This document shows, one piece after another, positions 1 through 9,329 of a DNA stretch of 64,000 nucleotides; position 1 is the first letter of the stretch; each line of letters begins with the position of its first letter. Origin of the DNA: Centropristis striata (Eukaryota > Chordata > Actinopteri > Perciformes > Serranidae). A program made the translations under genes and the position numbers. The notes below the pieces were generated by a model. It saw only the letters and a program-made list of their open reading frames with translations. It was not told the DNA's origin and ran no database searches. The stretch lies in assembly GCF_030273125.1 (NCBI RefSeq), contig NC_081519.1:8646369-8710368 (forward strand), in the 5' to 3' direction.

Positions 1-396
1 ATTTCTCTATCTCATGTCAGCAGCTGAGCTTTAAAGATGATAAAGTTAAGGATCTTTAAGCCAAACAGCTCATCCCACTCAGTTCTGGGGACTGCGTACG
101 CTTTGCTCAGAGAAATAGAGCAGCGGAAACCGTCAGTGAAGTGCAAATAAACAGATTTCTTTTTTTTTTCATCCCACACAAACAATATGCATTTGAGTGA
201 GATCTTTGTCACTGAGTGCTTATCACAGCAGGATCACACATATTGGTAATGAACAAATGTATCATGGAATTCAAACTCATTACAACCCCTGTAGTTTGTT
301 ACTTTAAATGGCAGTTTTCAGCCATGCTTCTCAGAAGTTTTCTTGTTTTTCCCAGTGCAAATGTTTTTGCGATTGTCTTCTATGATAATGTAGATA

Positions 397-760
397 CAGG
401 TGCATCTCAATACATTAGAATATCATGGAAAAGTCAATTTCCAGTAGTTCAAGTCAAATAGCCCCAACCAAGTATTGAGTGCATATAGATGGACATACTT
501 CTCAGAGGCCAACTTTTCCATATTAAACATACTTTTTAAAATTGGTCTTTTGTAATATTACATTTTTTTGAGACACTGAATTTTAGGTCTTCATTAAATA
601 TAAGCTATAATCCTTATAACTGGAAATAAATAAATGAAGACATGAAATGTTTAATTCTGTGTGGAATTGATCTATATAATGTGTTTTTTCCACTTTTTGA
701 ATTGAATTACTGACATAAATAAACGTTTCTATGATATTTTAATTTATTGAGATGCACCTG
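397..760. mobile_element. Non-autonomous Tc1/mariner-like element (364 bp)
   Basis: Inverted ends of about 34 bp begin CAGGTGCATCTCAATA and are flanked on both sides by the dinucleotide TA (395-396 and 761-762), the target duplication of the Tc1/mariner superfamily. The two ends read as near-perfect reverse complements with a few mismatches. The interior has no transposase reading frame, so this is an internally deleted copy. It lies in the gnai2 intron upstream of the exon at 1746. Confidence 0.8.
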
Positions 761-762
761 TA

Positions 763-1745
763 TTCCCCATTTAGATAAAGGAATCTGACATCCGCCCCTC
801 AAGCCACACACAAAAACATGTACTTTATATCTGATGGAGATGCTAGTCACTACTAAGGCTTTGGAATCAACAGAGGAAATTGTTTGTGAAATATCGAAGA
901 TCAGTTTCAGTCAGACTTCACTTTATCAAAGAAGTGGAAATGAAGATGAGTGTGCGCTTCAGTGTCTGCTGTGTGTCTGTGTGTAATATTTAAGTCTCAT
1001 ATTTATGTCTAGATATATTTTATTTTTCTTTGGAAGACATAAACCAGATCCATCTCACATGTGCTTACCTCCAGCACCTCTCCAGTGCTGCACTGCCGTG
1101 ATATATTTAGCCTGTGTAAGCAGAGCTGGAGACGAGCGCCCTGTGGAGGTAAAAAGTTTAAAGTGTGTCACTGTTATAATGAGCTCTGCTTACTCAGCAT
1201 AAAGCTGGCCGTCCGTGGGAGTCAAAGTTCTGCCTTAATTAACCGAATCCTGCGATGTGAAAACTGCTTCGCAAGAAGAAATGTATGTGTCGACTGCGAT
1301 GCTACAAATGCTTACACTCTACCTTTAGCGGCCGTCTGAAAAGCTTCCTCTCCACGTAAAATGGAGTAAATCTTCTGTGTGGCACCGCCCAGGCGAGCGC
1401 CCTCCTTCATCCATCTAGGTATCCTCCATCTTCATGAATTAGTCATATAGGATCTCAGTGAAAAACCAGCTAATTTGCCTTAAGGCCGTCTGTTACCACA
1501 GCAACTGTACTGAACCAAAATGCCAACAAATGCCAGGAAAAATGACAAGGCCTGTGCAGTGAAACACCCTGCCCTGCAGAGAGGGACAGGCAGGAATATA
1601 TTCACTGTATAGAGAGGGAGAGGGTGCACATGTTTCCAGAGGAAAACCTTGAAGCCGTCTGCCAGAATGAAAAAGTGTTGTTTCTCCTGTCTCTCCACTC
1701 TTCCATTAAAATCTGCCTGTTTATACTGTGTGTGTGTCTGCGCAG
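763..1745. other. gnai2 intron 5, remainder
   Basis: This is intronic sequence between the Tc1/mariner-like copy and the acceptor at 1745. I see no exon, RNA gene or clear repeat. Positions 1-394 belong to the same intron and also show nothing recognisable. Confidence 0.5.
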
Positions 1746-3914
1746 GATGTTTGATGTTGGAGGCCAGCGGTCAGAAAGGAAGAAGTGGATCCACTGCTTC
1801 GAGGGAGTCACAGCCATCATCTTCTGTGTAGCCATGAGCGCTTACGACCTGGTCCTGGCTGAGGACGAGGAGATGGTGAGCTTAGCTTCTTTGATTTATC
1901 TAAAAAATAGAAATAACAAAGCTTTGCATGAGTTTAGCAGTAGAGCCCATTCCCATGATGATTTCAATGGGGAGGAGAGGCGGGGCATTCAGGGAACTCA
2001 TTTCCTTTATGTGTCCTAGTTGTGCTCTCTATTAATCTCTTTATCTCCATATTTGTGCCCGCCCCACCCAGAACCGGATGCATGAGAGCATGAAGCTGTT
2101 CGACTCTATCTGCAACAACAAGTGGTTCACTGAGACGTCCATCATCCTGTTCCTCAACAAGAAGGACCTGTTCGAGGAGAAGATCGCCCACAGCCCTCTG
2201 ACCATCTGCTTCCCTGAGTACAACGGTACAGTCCAAACGTCCCAATACAACCACAGGACAGGGCCAATTTTGTTTTTTAACCCTCCTGTTATGTTCGTTT
2301 CTCAGGAACACCAATAATGTTCATAGGTCAATTTGACTCGGGGCATGTCTAATTATCCAAAACTAAAAACATCCCAATAAACATTGTTTCTATTTCATTA
2401 ATAACTCCATTACTAACCATTTCAATCAATATTTAGTGCAATGGTGTTCTTTACTTCTCCTAGATCATGGTTCAATGAGGATAATTCACTTGTTTTTCTT
2501 AAGAAATGCATGTTAAAACTTTTTTAAGACCTAAGACCTACATATAAGATACAATGGTTTTACACGACATTGTTTTTTATTTATTTTTTATTTTACATTT
2601 TTATTTTTTTATTTTTCTGAAAAAAATATTTTAACTATTTTGGGGGGGGATTTTTAAACTTTGAAATGGGTCCATTTGACACGCACCATAACAGGAGGGT
2701 TAAAACAAGTGAAATATAGTCAGTAGGGTGTGATACTTCTTCTTGTTTACAGTTAAGCTGTACTTCTTTGTTCCTTAACAGAATCATAAAACAAGGCTAA
2801 ATCAAGCCCTGGTTTGTGCCTCTTATGCATTACCATCACATAACATAAATATCTGTTTCTCTGAAAAATTACTACAATTACCCAAAAATCTTTGGAAAAG
2901 CAAGAAGGTTGTTTAACAAAACGTACTGCTGTTCTGAAGAGTCTCTTCAAACTATCTGGATTAAAACATATTCTGCTTGTAGCACGATATAAAACCTTTT
3001 TTTATACGCGTTTCTTTATTGTGTCTTTAGATGTGTATATAATTAAAAAAATATGCATGATTGATAAAAAAATATAAATTGCAATGAGATGTAAAAATAT
3101 GTAGCGGGAAGGAGATAATAAGTCAAATTTCATCTTACTCATTTTCAGAGATTTCATTTCAATGTTTCTGTATTTTTTTCATTTTGAGAGTGTGTTGCTT
3201 TTTTGCTGGTTTTGTGTCATGTCTGAAATAAATGATATAATAATATTAATGCATTTTCCAGCATATGCAAAACATGAAAAAGGAAAAAGAAGCACAAGTG
3301 GTTAAAGAGAACAACATGTCATCACACAAATGGGCCATTTAATGACATTCCCACCAGTATACCATTAATAAAGAGCTAAAATATATACCAGCAGCAGAGA
3401 GGATGCAAAAAAAAAAAATTAAATGTAGAAGATTTAATAGCTCATGTAGCTTAACACAAGATAACAAGGTTTTCAAATAAACAAATGCAGCATCAGGAAC
3501 CTGTGCTGATTAGTTTCTTTTTTTGTGACTTTTTAATGGCAGTGGAACACGGCCTAAAACTTTTAGGATTTTCAAACATCACCAAGTAGTTGTTCTTCAG
3601 TGAAACAGATTATCTGTGACTCAAATGTAAAGGAAGTGCAAGAGACGCACTTCAAGGGACTGCTGGAAACTGTGTGATGGCCTCAGCAGACTGGAGTTCT
3701 CTAACACTCTCTGTGTCCCTCAGGCCCCAACAAGTATGAGGAGGCCCAGGCTTACATTCAGACCAAATTCGAGGACCTGAACAAGAAGAAGGATACCAAG
3801 GAAATCTACACCCACTTCACCTGCGCCACTGACACCAAGAACGTGCAGTTCGTGTTCGACGCCGTGACCGACGTCATCATCAAGAACAACCTGAAGGACT
3901 GTGGCCTCTTCTAG
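1746..3914 (+). CDS. gnai2: G protein alpha-i2 subunit, last three coding exons (5' part outside window)
   Basis: This is the C-terminal part of an inhibitory heterotrimeric G-protein alpha subunit, a membrane-bound GTPase that lowers adenylyl cyclase activity downstream of receptors. The exons are 1746-1875 (130 nt), 2072-2225 (154 nt) and 3724-3914 (191 nt, stop TAG), all with AG acceptors and GT donors and joined in frame. They encode roughly residues 199-355 of a 355-residue protein. Visible family features are switch II (DVGGQRSERKKW), the NKKD guanine-specificity motif, the TCAT motif and the C-terminus KNNLKDCGLF, whose cysteine is the pertussis-toxin ADP-ribosylation site. SAYDLVLAEDEEM and the phenylalanine in LTICFPEY favour alpha-i2 over alpha-i1 and alpha-i3. 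Exons 1-5 must lie upstream; no earlier coding exon is visible in 1-1745. The donor after exon 7 (gtacag) is weaker than the other two. The family is certain; the paralogue (i2, and which fish copy) is likely. Confidence 0.93.
2281..2699. mobile_element. piggyBac-like miniature element (419 bp) with TTAA ends
   Basis: The element starts CCCTCCTGTTATG and ends CATAACAGGAGGG, and TTAA lies on both sides (2277-2280 and 2700-2703). TTAA target sites and ends beginning CCC are hallmarks of piggyBac transposons. Inside the ends, gtcaatttgac and gtccatttgac also mirror each other. The interior is T-rich and non-coding. It sits in gnai2 intron 7, 55 bases after the donor. Confidence 0.8.
2704..3723. 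other. gnai2 intron 7, remainder
   Basis: AT-rich intron sequence up to the polypyrimidine tract and acceptor at 3721-3723. I see no coding or structured feature. Confidence 0.5.
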
Positions 3915-4985
3915 AAACCTGTCTGAGAGAGAGTCAAGGTGAGTTCAGGGACTCAGGAAGTGATTCAGCAGCTCCTTAACAAGCCACACAATGAAGCCTG
4001 GTTGTAATGACTGACTTGTGTGTTTCTGTGCTTTTATTAGATTACTTGAAGAGTTCTGATGACCATAAAGATAAGGGGAAATATACACACATCATGAATG
4101 ACTGCACTGGCCAACCACGATTTCTGCTTTGATCTGCTTTTTATAAAGACACCTAAGAGACTGAAAACCCGACGAGCCTCGCAGAATTTCAACGAATGCT
4201 GATCCAGCCGCTCGTATCGCTAACTCTTTGGGCTATGACCACAAAAATCAACATTTATTATTGTATTTTTGTTCTTCTGTTTTTTTTTTTTCGTTTTTTT
4301 TCAATTACTAGAGGAGGCAAAGGAAAACTTTTTTATATAAATGCATTCATTTTACTTTTAGAAATTCAGATGTGCAAATTATTAAACTTTTAATCACATG
4401 AAGCTTATTTTTTAAGAGATGAAGCACAGGCATGGACATAAAATATGATTGATAAAGGAAAGTGCTTTTTTTTTGTTTAATAATGTTTACATAAGTTCAT
4501 CATTCATAGCCAAACCGTATATTGTTCTGCATGACTCAACATGGCAAATATTAGCTCTGTAATCTGCACAAATATCTAACATTCCTACAAAACAAAAATA
4601 AAAAATGTTAAAAATGTTGAAAAGAAAAAAAAAAGCTTCACATGCAGGGGAAAATTATGACAAAATTCTAACTGATATTTAAAGTATGTGTGTACCTAAC
4701 ATTCTTTCACTTTTTATAGTACCATTTCCATGTCTGTTGCAGTATGTTTGTGCCTTGACTTCTGTTTACAACCAATTCCTAGATATGCTTTCAGTACTGT
4801 TTGACCTACTGTGCGCCTATATTTTTCTTGCATTTTTCTGCCTAGCACCTATGAATATATAGTGATTATTAATGAGAGACGAAAATCTAATTCAGAAAAA
4901 GGTTAGTGTTTTTTGGTAAATATTAAAATGCTTTGAAAGTCCTACAAGATTTAATTTAAATAAAAGTAGAGATCACCTGAAACAT
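3915..4985 (+). other. gnai2: gnai2 3' UTR, interrupted by a 102-bp intron
   Basis: After the stop codon the exon runs only 24 nt to a strong donor (gtgagt at 3939). A plausible acceptor (cttttattag) ends at 4040, giving an inferred intron of 3939-4040 and a non-coding last exon from 4041. My recollection is that mammalian alpha-i2/alpha-i3 genes also have a spliced 3' UTR, so this looks conserved. The junction is under 50 nt past the stop codon and so should not trigger nonsense-mediated decay. AATAAA signals occur at 4597-4602 and 4959-4964; the second has a T/GT-rich stretch after it (about 4985-5010), so I end the transcript near 4985. Confidence 0.7.
4959..4964 (+). terminator. gnai2: Polyadenylation signal, distal, gnai2
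   Basis: A canonical AATAAA is followed about 20-40 bases later by T- and GT-rich sequence. An alternative proximal AATAAA at 4597-4602 lies in an A-rich run with a poorer downstream element, so two 3' UTR lengths are possible. Confidence 0.6.
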
Positions 4986-5052
4986 TGTTTTTCCTCTCTG
5001 TGTTGTCACTTTTAGGTTTTAATGCAACACTGTTCATTTATTTATGGTGGAC

Positions 5053-5076
5053 TACACACACACACACATACACACA

Positions 5077-5113
<37 letters not shown>

Positions 5114-5158
5114 TCACTCACTCACTCACTCACTCACTCACTCACTCACTCACTCACA
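5053..5158. repeat. Compound microsatellite (CA)n-(CACT)n
   Basis: A CA repeat passes directly into at least ten CACT/ACTC units just downstream of the gnai2 polyadenylation site. The open reading frame across it is an artefact of the repeat. Confidence 0.97.
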
Positions 5159-5483
5159 CTGACTGTGCTGTTGTTACACAAGATGGTTAGATTGCAAACA
5201 TAAATACAATGGAAGTACCTGGGGTTTAGAATAATCATTATTTTACACAAAAGCAGACTGTGATTTAGTTAAACAACATTCATTGTAGCCTCAAGTGACA
5301 AATAAGGGGTGGTGGTAAATGCTAAAATTTATTGGAAAAGTCAGTGAAATACCCCAAAAATGATACATAATTTATATGAGAGATTAGCTAACACTGGCCA
5401 GCTCTGAGACAGATAATGAAAACTGCAACAAAGCCCCCTGAGTGTATGAAATTGAGCGAGGGGGGTTTTTTCTTTTGTAATGT

Positions 5484-5580
5484 TATATTTGAAAATTACA
5501 AGAGGATAGATTGCCAATGTGTTTTTCTTCACTGTAGCTCTGTCCTTTCACAGACATGCATGAGAAAGGACAGTGTGTTG
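5484..5580. repeat. Dispersed repeat fragment, copy 1
   Basis: The stretch around gaaaattacaagaggatag and tcctttcacagacatgcatg recurs in altered form at about 7022-7085 (gaaaattataagaagatag; cctttcacagacaggcatg). Two related copies 1.5 kb apart show a dispersed repeat. The family is not recognised. The second copy lacks about 25 bases present here. Confidence 0.6.
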
Positions 5581-5789
5581 GGGGGTTTGAAAAACTTGTA
5601 AAAAGAAAAACAGGTCTTAAGCATCGATCGAAAAAAGAAAGGTAGGTATCAGAAATATAAAAACAGATTGACATCTATTATGGGATGGAAAAAAGGACTA
5701 TTATGATCAGCTGTTGCAAAAATATAAAGATAGCATTAAGGCTACCTAGAGTGTGCTGATTTTCTAACAGTCATTGTTGAAATTAACAA

Positions 5790-6190
5790 TTTAATTACTG
5801 ATAATACAGAGGATATGGTTAATGAGTTAAATGATTTTCTTTTTTTGTTTTTAGTTAATATAGGCCCTAATTTGGCAAAAGAAATTAGCCTCCCAAAGAA
5901 ATGAAATGCAAATTTTGAATTTCCTTTTAACAACTTTAATTCATTGTTTCTTCTGTCACCCATAAAATAAAAATGTATTTTAGAGAATTGGTATGATAAG
6001 TTATTGCTAATGGAAAATAAAACAAAATGTATGGTGTTTGATGATAGCAGGGCCAACGGTGACATTGAAATTAAATGGTTTTGAAATTAAAAGTGTTTAA
6101 AATAAGGTTTTAGGAGTAATTATAGATCAAAAAATTGTTGGAACCTGCATATAGAATATATTAAAAGGAAACTATCTAAATCTATTGACA
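5790..6190 (+). mobile_element. Degenerate LINE reverse-transcriptase fragments
   Basis: Two separated blocks resemble non-LTR retrotransposon ORF2 protein. At about 5815-5895 the translation VNELNDF is followed after a T-rich insertion by VNIGPNLAKEISLP, a typical motif just before the reverse-transcriptase core. At about 6060-6190, GVIIDQKI and HIEYIKRKLSKSIDIL match the conserved region after the core. The central catalytic part is absent and frames are broken, so this is an internally deleted, dead copy. The clade (L2, Rex1 or similar) cannot be fixed by eye. Confidence 0.65.
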
Positions 6191-6504
6191 TTCTTATGGA
6201 TTCCCCTGGTCTCCCTCACTGAGCCGAGAGAGGAGGAGACTGAAGACCCCAGATGAAGAAGACAGGTTTTTTTAGGCCTACTCCTGAACTGCTATAATAT
6301 ACATTATAACTGCTAATGCTAATACATTTTACATGTAGTCTTACATCACATAGAGGTGTGCTATAATAGGTGTTATTAGTGAATGCTTATTTTAGAGTTG
6401 TAATCAGTAGAGTAATGAAGATTTTATTTGTTTCTGCATTAGAACTGTTTATGGATTTCCAAACGCTTGTGCAACGAAGTAAAAAGCGTGCTGCAATTCA
6501 AACT

Positions 6505-6575
6505 TTATTTCAAACTTTATTTATATAGCGCTTTTCATACATAAAAATGCAACACAGAGTGCTTTAAAAAATTAA
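6505..6575. repeat. Widespread fish repeat tail
   Basis: The phrase actttatttatatagcgct followed by tttcatacataaaaatgcaa and agtgctttaaa is a short repeat end seen all over fish genomes. A CA-rich stretch follows to about 6725. The parent element is not determined. Confidence 0.5.
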
Positions 6576-7019
6576 ATTTAAAAAATAAATAAAAACAAAC
6601 AATAAAAATGACAAAACCCACCCCTCCCTCCCCCACATACACATTTGTAAGTATACATACACAAACATGCACACACACGCATTTAGTCATGCAAGCACAC
6701 AAACACACACTCAGACTCACACACAGCACATATTGATTGACAGTGTAGAGAAATGGCAAGGCACCGAGGATCCAGATGAGGAAAAAGCAATTGCAATGAA
6801 GTAACTGCTTACACATGTGCGTACATATAGCCTGTGTTGATTGTGATATAAAACATTACATCAAAAGGGGGAACAGCAATCTCCCATTTTGTTTGTGCTC
6901 TCTAGGTTGGTGCTTGCCTGCAGTTTGGACCTCCAGAGAGCTGGAACACAAATCAGAGGAAGTCCTACCTGTGTTTGATTGACATGTTAAGAAACATGTC
7001 AAAAGGGGGGTTGTTATAT

Positions 7020-7085
7020 TATATTTGAAAATTATAAGAAGATAGATGTCCTTTCACAGACAGGCATGAGACAGGGCAGTGTCTC
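7020..7085. repeat. Dispersed repeat fragment, copy 2
   Basis: Related in the same orientation to the copy at 5484-5580 (see that entry). It is not assigned to a known family. Confidence 0.55.
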
Positions 7086-8192
7086 ATTCTCTTCTCTGGT
7101 GTGTGTTTTCTTTGGGCTTCCAATTTACGAACCAGAGAGAGAGCTTTACAGTAAGAAGAATCAGTTACTACTTCTTTCAAAAGGTAAATTATCTCACTTG
7201 AAGCACTCATTTTTGATATCCTGGGCCTTTAAAAAACATGCACATATTTTGTGTAATAATTCAGTTTTATGCAGATAACACACACACAGGTTGACTGAAC
7301 CACAACTTCCTACTAGAGACATGTTGTTAAACAGGCTGAGGGCACCATCTAGTGGAAAGTTAAAGTGTGTGCGCTAATAGTGTCCACTCAGTCAGCCTCT
7401 TTCAGCTCAGTTTTGCCTTCAGCTTTGCTTGTTTTTTTGTTGTTGTTTTTTAAACATAGTTTATAAAGTCATATTTCCATGTCACCTGGATAAAAAAGGA
7501 GTTCTAGGTGATGTATTAATACTGTGACTGTATTAAAACACTCAATCCACAGAGAATTGCTTACAGTCTGTATTTAGAAACTATGCCTAAGCAAGCAGTC
7601 AGGACTTCTGTAAGAGTGTGATGTTATAACTACACCATAAATAAATGTTGAAAGTGCCAATACAGTCATTCAGTGCTGACACGCAGAGAGCAGAAGCACT
7701 TGAAGAGACCGGCAGTAAGCCATAGGCTGAATACTCATGTATACTTAGTCAGACAAAATGAGCAAAAAACATCAGGAATCAGCAGCATATAAAGTGGTTG
7801 AGCGTCGGTTTCTGGTGTAATCTATATCACACAGATAAGTATAATGCTCATATTACCTTAATAACTCCCAGTGTACTGACTGTCCCCTTGACTCATCCTG
7901 CTAATCTTCTCTGGATGCCCTCTGGAATAGTAATGCTCATTCGGAGACAGATTATGAACAAGCAACAGCAACTGCAGAGACACACGACAGAGAAACTGGC
8001 AGCATTATACATTTTACATTAATACAGTGTGAAAGATTATAGAATGGGTGACACTGTTGCCTGAGAACAATATGATGTGAATGATCATTGGAGCTCTGAG
8101 GTTATCTAGAGCATGGACTTCTGCAAGCAAAAATACAATTATATTGAATACAAAATCATTATTAAAAAAAAGGGGCAGTACTGGTCAAAGGT
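7086..8192. other. Intergenic sequence, gnai2 to inka1
   Basis: Nothing recognisable as a gene or a classified repeat. The sequence is A/T-rich with short open frames only. Confidence 0.4.
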
Positions 8193-8340
8193 CGATGAGG
8201 TGCCCCAGTGGTTATGCCACATACCACATGCTGTGATGGTCTGATTCCAGCCAGGGACCTTTGCTGTGTGCCACATCTCTGTCGCCTCTCTACTATCTAA
8301 CTTTGAATAAAGGCAAGCATGCCCAAAAGGCATTAGAAAA
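8193..8340 (+). mobile_element. tRNA-like SINE
   Basis: An A-box-like segment (tgccccagtggttatgcc, from 8201) and a degenerate B box (ggtctgattcc, 8238-8248) have the spacing of a polymerase III promoter. They are followed by gggacctttgctgtgtg and the tail aataaaggcaagcatgcc, a combination known from a common fish SINE. Related copies in reverse orientation are at about 20196-20290 and 56232-56345. The tRNA-like part cannot fold as a functional tRNA. Confidence 0.65.
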
Positions 8341-8631
8341 AGGCTGACTGATGACTGTTGGTACATAATACTGGACTTCTTGTTGAACACATATAGGTGC
8401 TCAGACGGGTTTTTTTTTATCACCAGTGCTTTTTCATCCAATTCAATTTAACTTGCCACTGGTATGCTTTACTGGAATCTGTTACCAGTGAGTCAGTCTG
8501 TGAGTCACCCTGAACAGTGTTATGGTCATGCCCAGTGGTACCAAGTCAAAAAATCTGCTCATTTTTATTTCAACTTGCAGGCAGAAGTCAACACACTGGT
8601 AACAAGAAATACACTCATGACAAATAATTTT

Positions 8632-8644
8632 TGCCCCCCCCCCC
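8632..8644. repeat. Poly-C tract
   Basis: A run of about twelve C residues with no associated feature. The sequence after it, to about 9110, is T-rich and includes aataaataa; it could be part of a degenerate LTR, but no matching second LTR was seen. Confidence 0.7.
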
Positions 8645-9132
8645 TTGTTGTCATGAGCCTGTCAGTCATTTGGTGTCTTGTGCTTTTCCCTCAGGGTTAA
8701 CCAGGCGACCTCTTCTCACACTCTCACTTCCACCTAGCAGCAGCTAGTTGGTGATCAGGCCTTTTGCTTGGTTTGTTTTTTCCTTTGTTGAGACTGGTGG
8801 CTCAGATATTTTATTTCTGTGTGTTTTTACTAGGTTAGGTTCAGGGGTAGAAGGGTTTCATTTGGATCCACCGGCTCGTTGTGGGTTTTGTCCAAGCGTC
8901 CCCCTTTCTTTTATTGATTTTTGCCAGCCTGTCAGACCTTTTTGTTTTTCAGTAATTTCTGATCTGTTCTTGGTTTGTAGGTCTGTTTCACCAGTTGTTA
9001 ATAAATAATCACTTATTTCATTATTTTACACAACTCCTGACTTGTGGTAATTTTGTTAGAACTCTTTTATGGGGAGCCTTTGGTGGTGGTTGTAACAAGG
9101 ATGTAAAGGCAATATGATATATAGACATATTT

Positions 9133-9187
9133 ATATTCATTCATTCATTCCTTCATTACCATTAACCGCTTATCCGCATTTGGGTCG
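9133..9187 (-). repeat. Short tail fragment of a dispersed fish repeat
   Basis: attcattcattcattcc followed by accattaaccgcttatccg is the reverse complement of the common end ggataagcggttaatg. Fuller copies are at 18017-18295, 25101-25312 and 54733-54976. Confidence 0.6.
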
Positions 9188-9190
<3 letters not shown>

Positions 9191-9234
<44 letters not shown>

Positions 9235-9262
9235 TAGTTGATATATAGTTGATAGTTGTATT

Positions 9263-9306
<44 letters not shown>
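9191..9306. repeat. Two (TA)n microsatellites
   Basis: Alternating TA runs occupy about 9191-9230 and 9267-9306. The second forms the centre of a larger perfect palindrome, described separately. Confidence 0.95.
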
Positions 9307-9310
<4 letters not shown>

Positions 9311-9326
9311 AATACAACTATCAACT
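9247..9326. repeat. Perfect 80-bp palindrome
   Basis: The 20-base arm agttgatagttgtatttctc at 9247-9266 is exactly complementary to gagaaatacaactatcaact at 9307-9326. The 40 bases between are pure alternating AT, itself self-complementary, so the whole 80 bp can form a hairpin or cruciform with no mismatch. Confidence 0.9.
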
Positions 9327-9329
9327 GCA

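Noticed and set aside
5742..6065. 107-codon minus-strand ORF
   Set aside because: The + strand here reads as LINE reverse-transcriptase remnants; the minus-strand frame is a shadow in AT-rich sequence.
8193..8260. A tRNA gene
   Set aside because: A- and B-box-like sequences exist, but there is no acceptor-stem pairing, and the tail identifies a SINE.
8739..9110. A solo LTR
   Set aside because: The T-rich sequence with aataaataa is suggestive, but no TG...CA ends, target duplication or second copy could be found.
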